From Undaria pinnatifida (Eukaryota > Sar > Phaeophyceae > Laminariales > Alariaceae), in contig JABAKD010000011.1 of NCBI GenBank assembly GCA_012845835.1, forward strand, positions 9,672,381 to 9,736,380: a DNA stretch of 64,000 nt. The letters run 5' to 3'. The notes below the pieces were generated by a model that did no database searches, was not told the DNA's origin, and worked only from the letters and a program-made list of their open reading frames with translations. Positions 12,601 through 24,120 of the stretch are shown here, piece by piece. Every line of letters starts with the position of its first letter. Position 1 is the first letter of the stretch. A program made the position numbers and the translations under genes.

Positions 12601-12921
12601 TCCAAGGACACAAAGGACACGCATAAATTCGCCTCCCGTCCGCCCACGCCCCGCCCCTTCATCCCCTGGACACCACGATTTCTGGTGGAATATGTAGAGA
12701 ATCGACATATCATCGTTGGGAGTCCGGAGACCGCCGCCGCCGCTCGCCAGGCGTGCGCTTTTTTGACCGCGCAGTCGTCTCGCTCGTGCCCAGCCACCGC
12801 TACCGCAACCGCCACAGCTTCCCCTGCCCCCCTCCCCCGCCACCGCGCCAGCTGCTCCGCCACGGCCACCGCCATCGCCCCCAAGGGCACTGCCGCCGGG
12901 GCCATACCCACATAAATATCA

Positions 12922-13055
12922 AACAGGCAGACAGACAGACAGACAGACAGACAAGAGAGACAGACAGACAGACAGACAGATAGACAGACAGACAGATAGA
13001 CAGACAGACAGATAGACAGACATACAGACATACAGACAGACAGACAGACAGACAG
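12922..13055 (+). repeat. CAGA tetranucleotide microsatellite
   Basis: About 33 units of CAGA with GATA and CATA variants. The same site has only about 20 bp of repeat in copy B (62,940-62,960) and about 347 bp in inverted copy C (27,994-28,340). Confidence 0.93.
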
Positions 13056-13876
13056 TTATAAAGAGGAAAACCGTTTGATGTGGACCGATTGCCGGACTTC
13101 AATACGGGAACGATGAGCACCAGGCTGTTCACTGATAAAGTGGTGGAGAGGGGGTAAAGCGAAATGACGAAAAAGCACGAAGACACATCAATGGTATTGT
13201 ACCTCGTACCCCTGGTATACGATATGGCGAGGAGGCTAACGCGGCATTTCTTGTGTCGCTAGGGGCTTTGAGCGGAATAGGAAGCGCGGACCAAGTCCGA
13301 GCGATTGCAGACGGGTCGAGGGTTTCCTCCTCGGAGGGTTGGGATTTCGAGACGGGTCCGTGGAAGGCATCCTGATTCCTAATCAACCACCGTCCCCATG
13401 CTGAATATCGGTAGGTGTTGTATGGCATATGTTTTCCGGAGGACCGTTGTAGCAGGAAGCAATAGCGCCATCTGCAGACGAGGAAAAGACTCACCATTAT
13501 AACGACAACACTGTGCCCCAACGGTACAGTAGTGTTGGGGCACGATGCTGTCGATGGTGTGTCTTCCCTTCGTCCACGTATGGTAGTCCTGCCTCGTGCC
13601 ATAATAATCATTTGGAAAACACTTGGCCAGCAACACCTACTAGTTGACCAATAATACCTATTATAGTAGTAGTAGCCCAACAACGTCTATTAGTATAAAT
13701 AGAGGGAGCGTTGGTTCTCGAAGAAGCTCTCCATGGAACCCCTTTCGAAATCCTAATCCTTCGAGGAGAAAATCTTTGCTCCATTCCACACAAAGTAACC
13801 CGCGACGGGAGAAACGCCTCGCTCGCCTCCTTGCCATATGGTCTACCTTATACCATTTCCCTGATAATCTTGTCAT

Positions 13877-15150
13877 TTCGTTATTTCGCCCCCGCCGTCT
13901 CCACCCCATTTTATGATGCCATGAAGTTGCCCACTTGCCACAAGATAAAATATATAATTACGCACTTGGCGCGTGTCTAAATCATTGGACCTGTCCACGG
14001 AACGGAAGGCCGATCGAGGCGCCCGTCCCTCATTTGGCCACGGCGTGCTTGTTTTTTTCCGTCATGGCTCTTCACGGGTCAGGTGGAGTCAGGGTAACCC
14101 GTCCCAACCCGCGAGATTCAAAGAACCTCCATGCCCGACCCGACCACGACCCGTCCCGTGATATTTCAAACACCTCCTGACTCGACACCACTCGACCCGC
14201 GAGATTGTGATAACCTCCTGACATCATCCGTGGGTCGAGGCCTAATCCGTGAAAAGCCCTGTTTTCCTGCGCCAGGCAACTCCGTCCTCATGGCCACCTC
14301 GTCCACCGCCAAGCAGAGGCTGGCGACAATGACGGTGGTGTAGAGGACACGGACCCGACAAGGGGGAGCAGGGGGGGGGGGGGGGGCTCGCACGCGGGAA
14401 ACAGCGTTCAAACACACTACGCAAACAAGGGAACACAAGCAACAACAAGGAAGCAACAAGAGGGCGCTCTCAAAAGGTATGGTTTCCCGGGGCGTGATTT
14501 AGTTGCATGCTCGCATCAGCGAACAATGACCCCTGCGAGCGCTCCGCGAATGACCTGCGGCCAACGAGTTGCAGGTTAGCTTCCAGTCAAGACGCCTGCT
14601 ACTAAGACAGGGGTATAATTGCGCTTCTCTGCAAAAACATTTATTGACCAAAACAAGTACACAGTTGTACAGTAGGGGTCTCCCAACAAGGCGGCCTGAG
14701 TAAGGCGGTATCCCGATATAAGGCGGTCAAATCGCTTGGCGCGTCTGGGGAATTTCACTCAAAAGCTGGAATGAACAAAATAAGGCGGCTTCCCCCAGTA
14801 AGGCGGTGATGTTGCTCTAATGTCTAATGCCGCACCACCACCGCCCTTAATTGGGGTCCCGACCCCTACTGTATCGACAAATACTACGGCTGGGGTGTCC
14901 CTTGGGGGGGGGCTTTCGTTGCAGTGGCTAGGGGTCACTCGCGCGAGTGACTCCCCCTGTTCCTTTGCGGTCTTAACCTTTTGTGCACTATCAAAACACT
15001 ATCTCAACTTTGCGATAAGAATTTGCAATGGACTGCCAAGCCTCACTGGACAAAAAAAAAACGCCTAACGTCTATATGTCCTACGTGGGATAGGGAGTCA
15101 GTCGTGCGAGTATGATAGCTCAAACCCAGTACTGAAAATGAGGATATATC
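13877..15150. other. Non-coding stretch with short repeats
   Basis: No supportable gene. It holds an AACCTCC/CCCGCGAGATT repeat around 14,080-14,220, a G(17)-like run near 14,370-14,388 and several TAAGGCGGT motifs at 14,690-14,810. Confidence 0.5.
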
Positions 15151-15270
15151 ATAACATCACCATAACATCATCATAACATCAGCATAACATCTTCATAACA
15201 TCATCACAGCATCATCATAACATCATCATAACATCACCATAACATCACCATAACACCACCATAACATCCC
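15151..15270 (+). repeat. CATAACATCAC-type tandem repeat
   Basis: About ten units of a 12-bp motif (CATCATAACATC and variants with ACC), ending at CATAACATCCCCC. No coding meaning. Confidence 0.9.
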
Positions 15271-16137
15271 CCCTACTAATAGCGTACCCTTGGTCCAATG
15301 GTTGAAATAAATAACTCTTTGACACTTTTCATTCGCTAAATACCGAAAACATGGGGTTGTTTATGGAGCCAAGCTAAACACCGCTGCGATACTACGCCCA
15401 ATTTTTGGGCGAGGGTGTCGAGCTCCTCAAGTGCCGCGAGTCTACGAAAAATCGCATGCACCTCTGACGTAGCGTGCACGTCTCAAATAGAGCAGATGAC
15501 ACTCGGCAAAGCCTTTCGGTCGGCAAGCACGAGGATGACCATAGATGGACCGACGCCACCATCACCTCCTCATTCCCCCGCCCCTCCCAAGCGCCAAAGA
15601 AATAAAACCCAACACATGGGGGTACGGTACACAGAAAAAGCGAGAGAGACCAATCGGGGTGGCCACTTCGGTGCTTTCCACTTAAGCCCGGCCAACCGTG
15701 CCAGTCACAGGGCGAGCAAGTGTAGCTCGCCAGACAGGCACCCTCAAGGCGGGGGGGGGGGGCTCTCGCGGTGCCTTTTCTGCCCGTCGCTGACGGCGCA
15801 GGAAACCAATATAGGTCTCGTGCTAAGATAGAGGTTTTATGGTTACTCTTCTTTAGATTTTCATTTTTTTTTGTATGCCTAGGCCATGGGACTGCACTTT
15901 CAGCTTACTCAGAATGCGTTCTTGTTGTGTGAGGCGTAGAACTCCTCCAGTGGTTGTGAGCCTCAGAAAACAAAAAAACGGCGATGTTCACGTATGTGTA
16001 TCCGTAGCATGTGTCATAGGTCCCACCGCGCGAGAAGGACGAAGGACGCGTGCCGCAGAAGGGTTTTATACCATATTTTACGGGGCTTCTCAACTGAGGA
16101 GCATTCCATCCATTATATTTGATACCTGGTATAAAAC
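15271..16137. other. Non-coding stretch
   Basis: No gene recognised. The frame at 15,415-15,831 has no domain and ends in a G-run. ATGCCTAGGCCATGG near 15,874 recurs at 10,071 and 60,815, marking a dispersed repeat piece. Confidence 0.4.
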
Positions 16138-16335
16138 ATTGTTTTAGCACATGTTCGGCCTCAAGGTGTTTTCCGGTGCTCCCTAAATATAAGGAAGCGT
16201 CCATCAGATCGTTCGTATAAAAATCGTTTTAGCACGTTTCGGCCAAACTGTTTTCCGATTCACGAACGGGGCTTCTAAACTGATCACGTGAAACTGATGG
16301 AAGCGTCAACCATATCGTCGGCACAAAAATCGTGG
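16138..16335. repeat. Imperfect ~95-bp tandem duplication
   Basis: Two diverged units, each running from TTTTAGCAC through TTCGGCC and GTTTTCCG to GGAAGCGTC and ending in AAAAATCG. The second unit contains an extra GGGGCTTCTAA segment related to the ACGCGT MITE family. Confidence 0.65.
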
Positions 16336-18430
16336 TGTACAACATCATTCGTTGTGTACCTACAAGTAGCAGTATATACCTAGCCGGACCGGATGGGATT
16401 ATTCATCGGGAACTTCTTGTACTTTCATGTTGTCATCAAAGCTACCATAGTTGTGAGGCGTGGTATACACATCATTAAAAAACGCATTATAAAAAATGTA
16501 CTCCGACCGGCTGTGAGATTCAAAGAAAGATTTCGTCGAAACTCATCTTCGCAAGCTGTGTGTGATACTCCGATCGCGCGTATTACTGCGTGTGTCTTCA
16601 GTAAGGATATCGGTCGGCGACTTCCCTTGGAACTACAGTGTAGCTTGTACCAGGGTCTATCGTATAGAGCCCCTCTTAGTAGAGGCGGTGTTCATAAAAT
16701 TTACACGATACCCTGTATACCCTGCACAACCTACTACCTTTTGGTAGTTAATGACAAATATCAGGACCTTCTGGCAGCCGCTCCATCCATCTAATCGATA
16801 GGTGTCGTCCAGTCATCTGCCTGCGCTTTGAGCGCATGCATGCCTTTGCCCCTTTTTTGATTTGTTTAAAGCTTTGCTTCGTTTACATATACCAGGTATG
16901 CCCCTTTTCGTTTTTCGACTGTACAGCAGTAGTGCCCACAACACCATGGGGCATTTCGCGGGTATTATTCGTTTTTCCAGCGATACGGGCCGGTTACCAC
17001 AACCCATATGATTTCATATACAATGGTGTTAATAGTTCCGTTTCCTTCTATATGTTGACGCGTGCTCGGATAGAGTGGTATTGATACAGGACAGTACCAG
17101 GTATGTATGACTTTTTTGCGAAGACCTTTTCTGAAAGATGGGGCAGACTGGGGTCGGGTCGGGAGGCTTTCAAATGTCGCGAGTTGGGACGGGTTATAAC
17201 CTTCGGAAAGTAATTCTTGTTGTGCAACACCACGTATTGTAATTTTTTGGTGTACCTGTAGTCCATAGGTTTTGTTCACCGGGTCGCGGTTTGACCGTTA
17301 TCCTATTAAGAATTAATAATAATCAGTTTTTGGATGGAGTAGAAATATCTTGAGTTAAATGAAGAGCCTGAAAAAAAACTGGTGCACCACATGTTCGGAG
17401 TAGCACGTGAGTCTACTAGCAGTGCAGTGCGCGCGCTAACCTCGTGATTTAACAGGACGATTTTAGCCTGCTTTAACGACGGCAGGCTAGGTTTCAGGGA
17501 TACTAGTCAACGATCTTCAACAGCACGGACACTGGTCGAGGCGGATGTGGATGGGTGGAAAGCTCAGTTTAGCGAGTGAAGAACACACACATGTGGACGC
17601 GACAACACATTTTTCGACAACAGAAAGTGAGTTTCTTGGCCGGCAAGTGCGAAAATACCCAATATAGCTGGGCCAGTCCCCAAAGCTTTGTTAACCCGTC
17701 CAAGACTGGAACAAACAACGACACAAATCCCAAGCAGTTTGTTCCCAGACACGTCGGTGGAGTTCTAAAGCTGGGGTTGGCAATTTGCACAAGACCGGAA
17801 AGGGGGTGGTCATCGCGGCGTACACAGAAAGACCTACGACTACACCCACGTCTTCAACTGCCGCCCGAACGAGGAAACGAACGTCCATCATGCTGAGCCA
17901 GATTGAGAGCCAGAGACTCGTGCTACGATATCGTAGAGGTGCAACATTTCGTTTCTGAGGCTCCTTCGTGGCTTGAACAGCCATACACCTAACCCAAAAA
18001 CACATTTCGAAAAAAAATAGCATTTCTCCCCCGAGTGCAACACCGGGACCAAAAACCTCAAAACGAAGACGATGAAGTGCGCAGTACCGTGCTCGTCCTC
18101 ATCTCCCCACCCCCCCCTCATGTCTTGACACCCCTCGCGGACCAAAACGACGACTAAAAACGAAACGAAACAACGAATCAAAGGTATTGCGTTCTTCCCC
18201 CGCCCCTTCTCCGTCTAGTTTGTAGAATCCCCACCTGAACATATCTTGCGGTGGGAGGCGCTCCGAGGAAAATATCAGCTACTTGGACGACATGTACAAG
18301 GTGTCGTCCTCTTGTCCACCGCCGGCGCCGACCACGCCTAGCCCCTTAGCCCTAGGCATGTCCAACTCCGACAGCTCGAAGCGGCAGCCTTGACAAGGGT
18401 GTGGATTGTCGTTTCGTCATGGATAGTTGG
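16336..18430. other. Non-coding stretch with one dispersed module
   Basis: 16,497-16,680 is a ~150-bp module (with AAGCTGTGTGTGATACTCCG) also found at 42,620-42,790 and 54,301-54,450. An ACGCGTGCTCGGATAGAG end lies at 17,056. The frame at 17,576-17,896 has no domain I recognise. No supportable gene. Confidence 0.5.
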
Positions 18431-18775
18431 GATGCAACAGCAGCAGTAACAGAAACAACAGGAGTACTAGTAGCACCAAAAACAGCAGAAGCAATGCCAG
18501 TAGCAATAGCAGCAACAATAGTAGTAGCTGTAGCAATAGTAGTAGAAGCAGTGCAAGTGTCAACATCATACCCGGTGTAAGAAAAATGCAGCAAAAACAG
18601 CAGTAGCAGCAATAGCAGCGGTAGCGGTAGTACATTAGCAGTAGTAGTAGCAGTAGAAGCAGCAGCCGCAGCAGAACTAGAGTTAGCATTAGCAGCAGCA
18701 GTAGGAGCAGAACTATAAGCAGCAGCAGTAGCGGCAGTACCAATAGCAGTATACGTAGTATTAATAGCAGAAAAA
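18431..18775. repeat. AGC/AGT trinucleotide-rich tract
   Basis: Low-complexity DNA made of AGCAGT, AGTAGC and AGCAAT triplets. It produces Leu-rich or Ala/Thr-rich frames in several phases of the minus strand, which are artefacts of composition. Confidence 0.85.
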
Positions 18776-19320
18776 TAGACGGTTACACTATTACACAAAA
18801 GTTACAGCAGGTGCGTTGAGTGTGTGCAGTCGCGCAAACCGCAGGGTAAATAAGCAGGCCCCTACTGCAAGGAATCGACCCCCACCGGTAGGAAACAAGC
18901 CCCAATGGTAATAAGCAGGCCGGAAGCGAAGAGCAAGCCATGGCACACGACAGGAGAAAACAGCACCTCGACGACAAAACAGAATTGAAATCCCGGACAG
19001 GCGAAGCCATGGTGCGATGAGCACATGTGAGCACACACACAATTCACGCCACAGCATCTCCAACCGCACGCGATACAACCACACACTTCAACCGCAGAGC
19101 AATCAAGCGTGCCGATACCAACACCATATCTTCACGAGCATCCTCAGCACAGCCGTTGTTGTCACGGCAAGCATCAAACATTGCCAATAAGATCCAAATA
19201 AGGCTAACATCCGCAGCAGTAGCACCGTTTGGCTTGAGGTCTAACCCATGACACCAAAAGGCATTTAATGCTTTCATCGGAGGAGCCTGAGTGATCACGG
19301 CAAGTTATCCGACTGCTCTC
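18776..19320. other. Non-coding stretch
   Basis: No gene, RNA or repeat that I can support. Confidence 0.3.
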
Positions 19321-19800
19321 GTCAAGCACGGAAAACCCCCTCCCAAGGAAACAAAAAAGAGAATGCGTCGGTTTTCTCGCTCACTCGCTCGTATGCCCTC
19401 CCACTCGCCCGACAATGCGTCGCTTTCGCTCTCTCACCCGCCCGCCTGCCCCCGAAAATAACAAAGGAATGGACCCACCACCACTCCTCGGCCGCCATAT
19501 AGAAAAAGGGCACCAGCGGAAAAAACAGAGGGCCAAGACAAAGCCGAAAGTGTGCGGGATGAACGCAAATGTCCCGGCGCTCAAGGGGCCGGGGGTGGGG
19601 GGTGGTGACTGCGTACCTTTGTCGGCGATGAGAAGGTTCGCCAGTTTCTCCGGACGAAAAGAAAGCGAAAACGTCGCGTGAACGTGTCTCGATCACTATT
19701 GATGATTTTGCAGAGCCTGCCACACGGCCGCCTCCGGTATCTCCCTGCTGTGATCGCAGCTACATTTCGTTGTTGCGTGCGCACGCGTAACGACCAGGGG
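19320..19800 (-). repeat. Diverged repeat, inverted partner of 26,640-26,850
   Basis: Read on the minus strand, CACGTTCACGCGACG and its flanks align with 26,640-26,850 on the plus strand. In one frame both encode related basic peptides (GRYRRRPCGRLCK here, RRYQRRPCGSVSK there, followed by TFTRR). This could be a decayed element or a decayed exon pair. Neither frame has a clean start or end. Confidence 0.45.
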
Positions 19801-20548
19801 GGAGAACAGCAGTTAGAGTTTCCACAATTGGTGGGCAGGCGTGTGCGGAATAGAAGGGGGGGGGGGGGGGAGCGTACTCATTACGTTTCATGCATATAGT
19901 AAATAAAAACATAGACGGGGGGGGTGTACTCAGTTTATACATGGCCGTAGTCGTGTGACCATAGACCCTCGCATCCCTACTATGCCGGACGGAGCACGTC
20001 GGGTTTTTACCAACCGGGCAGACATTGCTTGCACCAAGCGCGACGCGACGCGCCGTGAGGTATTCGGCGAGTCGCATGAAGGGTGGGCTGCATCCTTTTC
20101 CACGAACCGCTCTTACAGCGGACTTCGGCACCATGTGCTTTCTTTCTTGCTTATGGATGACAGCCCCAATGAGTTACTCTTTTTTCTGGTGTGGCCACTC
20201 CAGAGATAGCAATAGGTGCTACACCCCCGTTCCCCTTGCCGCCTCGGAGAGGCATGCTGCGAGGCATGCCCTAGCAGGCTTGTAGCTAGTGTGGGGGGGT
20301 CTTTCTGGCGGGTGTAAGGCCGGACTCACCCTCAAGGAGTGATATCTTCTTGCTGCTGCGTGTGGCCGCGAGGCTTAGGCGTGGCGGTACAGTTGGGTCG
20401 TACGTGGTGCGTTAGGCATGGTCACCTACGATTCGCGCATATTTTTAGGCAGCAGCGGCGGAGCAGTAATGCTAAATTGGGATGCTTGTGCGCGGAGGCA
20501 GGCGCCACCACGAGCCACACTTCGGCACAGTCTCGGTTTGCGTGGAGG
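19801..20548. other. Non-coding stretch
   Basis: A G-run at about 19,857-19,870 and nothing else that I can support. Confidence 0.3.
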
Positions 20549-20880
20549 GAACTGCGCCGGCAGGAGGCTGGATTCGACGACGAAGGGGGGGAGCGACTGA
20601 GCGTCGACGGGCGGGGAAGAGACGGATTTAATTTTCCCTGAAGAAGAATGATAATTTTTCAGATCAACACCGCAAGCTGCGAAGAGCATTTTGTTTTTTG
20701 GGACGGGGGAGAAGGAACTGCGCCGGCAGGAGGCTGGATTCCACGACGAAGGAGGAGGGCGACTGAGCGTCGACGGGCGGGGAAGAGACGGATTGAACTC
20801 TCCCTGAACGACAATTATAATTTTTCAGATCAGCACCGCAAGCTGCGAGGAGCATTTTGTTTTTTGGGACGGGGGAGAAG
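20549..20880 (+). repeat. 166-bp direct tandem duplication
   Basis: Two units about 90% alike. Each contains GAACTGCGCCGGCAGGAGGC, then GAGCGTCGACGGGCGGGG, then TTTTTCAGATCA and CATTTTGTTTTTTGGGACGG. The open frame through both units changes phase between them, so a coding role is not supported. Confidence 0.88.
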
Positions 20881-21825
20881 GCGAACCGATTGGAATTCAG
20901 TGTCAACGAGAGCAAGTGCGAAGGAGCGTGCCGAGTGAGCTGAGGCGACGAGGCGGCCGTGGAGAACCACAGCAGGAGGATGGCACACGGAGACCCACGA
21001 CCCGCGCTCACACCATCATCACGAGAGCAGCGATGGTCCTTTTTTCAGTTTTTGTTTACGAGGCAGTAAATACAACATGTTACTTACGTCACTGATATTT
21101 GTAGATTTGGTAGAGTTGTACACCCTTCATGGGGAACGACCCCCCGCAATCTTCAATTTTCAGGCACGGGCGTCGTAGCTGCGCTGCAACCTGTCAGATA
21201 TTTCGGGAAGACGGGGCGATCATTGATATTTGTATGGAGGTTCTTGGTTCGATTGCTCTTTTTTCACTGCATGCCCGCTGGTCGTCACTCCGACAGCACT
21301 CCAGACAGCAGGCGCGTTCGTCTTTTGCTCACGATTACCACGCGGTTCGTACGGTGCAGGCAGCCCAACCGCTGTAGCTTGCAGCCGCGAGTTGGTTCGT
21401 TGTGGGAATGGGGGAACTCTATGCTGCAGTTGAGTGAATACCCGCTGCCATGTGAGTTCAATTTTCAATTTGGATCATGTCATTTGTGCGCCTTCTTCGT
21501 ATGGTGCGTTTTAGGCGGGAAAGCGCAATATTTCCCGGACGAATTTTGATTTCATTTGTTTTTTCGGATTTTCCTAGGGCTCCAGCAGCTTTGTGCGACC
21601 TCGGGCTCTAGATTTTGGACGAGACAACAGCAACTAACATGTAAAGTTCTGCCTCGTGAGTGCCTTACCATGTTCACACTACGAGATGCGATCATTCCCC
21701 TTGTGCGGAGTTAGGGTTCTCCACCCCGCACCATGATCTAATTCGACAACCATCATGGTGAAAACACAAAAAAATCGGTACCCTGGTTGTCTAGCTCACG
21801 CAGTGATTGGCATGTTTTGCATTTC
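20881..21825. other. Non-coding stretch
   Basis: No supportable feature. The frames at 21,129-21,549 overlap in three phases and have no domain. Confidence 0.3.
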
Positions 21826-21925
21826 TTGCTTTTCTTTTCTTTTCTTTTCTTTCCTTTCCTTTTTCGTTTTCTTTTTCGCTTTCTTTTCTTTTCTTTCCTT
21901 TCCTTTCTCTCCTTATTTTTTCTCT
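21826..21925 (+). repeat. CTTTT/CTTTC pyrimidine tract
   Basis: About 100 bp of TTTTC and TTTCC units. It creates Phe/Ser-rich frames on this strand and Lys/Arg-rich frames on the other, neither meaningful. Confidence 0.9.
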
Positions 21926-23426
21926 GTTTCTTTTTTCCAATTGACTTGCGTCTGTCGTGCGTATGCGCAGTGATAGATACTACGTGTAATATATACGCGG
22001 TAGTCTTTCTTGGGTGGCAAGCGGTATAGTCGGGCGCGAGTAATGAGACGTATGCACCGGTATGGACCTGGCACATCGTAGACTGACTCCCGATTTCACT
22101 TCTATATGTTTCTGGTGGAGGCATGAATTGCGTCAGCTGTGATATATGCGTGCACCACCTTGGGTTGTTTGTGTTTTTCCGTAGGGTATTCCTCAGCTCC
22201 AGAGTGACTGGAGCCTGTCCTGTGACCACGGACTTGATTATGCGAGTTAATGTGAGAACAACAACAACAACAGCGTCGTTGTTAACCAACGCCAACCCCA
22301 ATATATACATATAATGTTTTGAAGATACAAGTGCAGGGGGCGAGAGTAATCAATGTTCCACGAACATAGCAGGCATATACAGTCGCCACTACACACAGCG
22401 CAGCAATGGCTGGGATCCGTCGAATCAGTTTAGGGCGCCACGCTGCCCTCAAACCCTTTAGAGCCCCAAGATAGTTCCCAATACTAATTTCAAGTAATTT
22501 GTCCCCAAACACGGGTTTCCAGCTGTAAAGGCGGTAACCCCTTCTCTAGGCCCGGCGGGGGTGGGTATCATATGCATGCTTCCCCCGAGGTGCGTTCTAC
22601 GTTACCTGGTAGGCGTCTCATATTCGTAGCACCGTTTCTTTCTGAGGCTCTTGACCCCAAGAGAGCTCTCCACCAAACCAAACCAAACCAAACCCAAACA
22701 CTGACTGACGGGTCCAGAAAAAAAAAACGAAACCCTATCGCCAACAATCCCATGGCCTGCCGTGGGAACACCAATCTGATATTGTAGAAACGCATTAGAG
22801 TGTACTATACTAGCATAATACTAGCTCAAAAATCGATAACGAGTATTCGACTACCAGGTACTATTTTCGTTAGAGAAACAGGCCAAAAAATGGGGGGGGC
22901 TATCGCAGAACGAGTCTCTAATTCCAAGTATATTTTTTAGACTATTGTGTAGTGGTGATTAGTCGAGGAGCCTCCCACCAGTCAGAAACATTATGGCTCT
23001 GAAGAGGCGAGCATAGCGGGCGGCGTCAGCCGCTCACGGAGGGGAGCCCCTGCAACCAGTACTAAATGCCGAACGAAGTAACTGCGAACACTCAAAGTAT
23101 GAGGAGTAGTCTAGTAGCACCGGATCCCTAAATACTTCAAGTCCAGACAGCAGTATGCCAGAGTATCGAACCCCAAAATATTTCACGAACAGCCGTATTC
23201 CACAGCAGTATCAAAATCAAGTCCGAAATAGTGCGAGTATATACTCAAAAGTATTAGACTAGTCTAGCAGTACAGCAGAATAATATTGAAATACTCAGAC
23301 GAGTACAACACCAAGCCCAAATACTGCGAGTACATGAAGCACTACCTATTTTCTCTCGGAAGTAGTTTACTCTATCATGAAGTTACTACTCGCAGGAGCA
23401 TCTATCTGTCCAAAGCTCGCATAATT
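21926..23426. other. Non-coding stretch
   Basis: Contains two TACCTGGTA/TACCAGGTA sites (22,603 and 22,852), an AAACC run at 22,676-22,695 and many AGTACT/AGTAT words at 23,090-23,330. No gene recognised. Confidence 0.35.
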
Positions 23427-24120
23427 TGGAGGTGGTTTTGTAAAGTCTACTGCCTACTCGTACTGCTGTCCAGCCAAAACGTTTGCTTGCAGCTGGCACA
23501 CATCGCGACTCTCAGCCTAATTATTGCCACAATGCTGCAGCCGGTCATGTCCTGACCTTTTAATAGAACAACGCACATTTCAGAGACCCAGAGGGACATC
23601 ACGTGGGCCCGAGGCCGCAATGCTGTCTACTGCTGTCTGCCGAGTACCGAGGGGGGCTGAACTTGGGACAGTTGACTTCCTCAAAAATCCTCGATGTTCA
23701 TAGCTCGTTCGTATGGTCTAATCAGGAGGAGGTGATTGCGAAGTCTACTGCTGTGCCTACTCGTACTGTTGTCCAGTCAGCACTTGTTTGAGGCCGGTAC
23801 ACATTGCGACTCTCAGCCTGCCACAACACTGCAGCCGTATTGTTGACTTCTGACATAGAACATGCACAACCGGAACCGGGGCCCGCGGCCGCACAGGGGC
23901 CTGAACTTGGGGAAGTCAACTTTCTCAACAGCTCGTGTAATTTAGAGGTGACCGCAAAAGTCTACTGCCTACTCTCGTACTACCGGCCTGTCCAGCCAAC
24001 GCTTGCAGCTGGCACACATCGCGACTCTCAGCTTTATTTGCCACAGAGCTGAAGCTGTTGCTGTTCTGAACTACCGCAGAGCATGCACATCCAAGGCCCG
24101 CGGCCGCACCGTCTACAATC
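23427..24120 (+). repeat. Decayed tandem triplication (~180-300-bp units)
   Basis: Three diverged units at about 23,427-23,720, 23,727-23,938 and 23,939-24,120. Shared words in order: AAGTCTACTGCCTACTC, GTCCAGCCAA, CACATCGCGACTCTCAGC, a GCCACA/GCAG segment and GGCCCGCGGCCGCA. No reading frame is conserved across units. Confidence 0.75.

Larger units (their letters stand above)
5626..13876 (+). repeat. 8-kb low-copy repeat, copy A
   Basis: This stretch matches 56,061-64,000 (copy B) along its whole length, by eye about 95% where compared, and matches 27,660-34,740 (copy C) in inverted orientation at lower identity. It contains a GGT/GAT microsatellite (8,268-8,353), an ACGCGT-type MITE (9,362-9,632), a C-rich run near 10,930-10,975 and a CAGA microsatellite (12,922-13,055). 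Many 60-100-codon frames are shared with copy B, but at this identity shared frames are expected by chance and none has a recognisable domain. I see no gene I can support. Confidence 0.85.

Noticed and set aside
18352-18798. Leu-rich and Ala/Thr-rich frames
   Set aside because: Trinucleotide low complexity, with several phases open.
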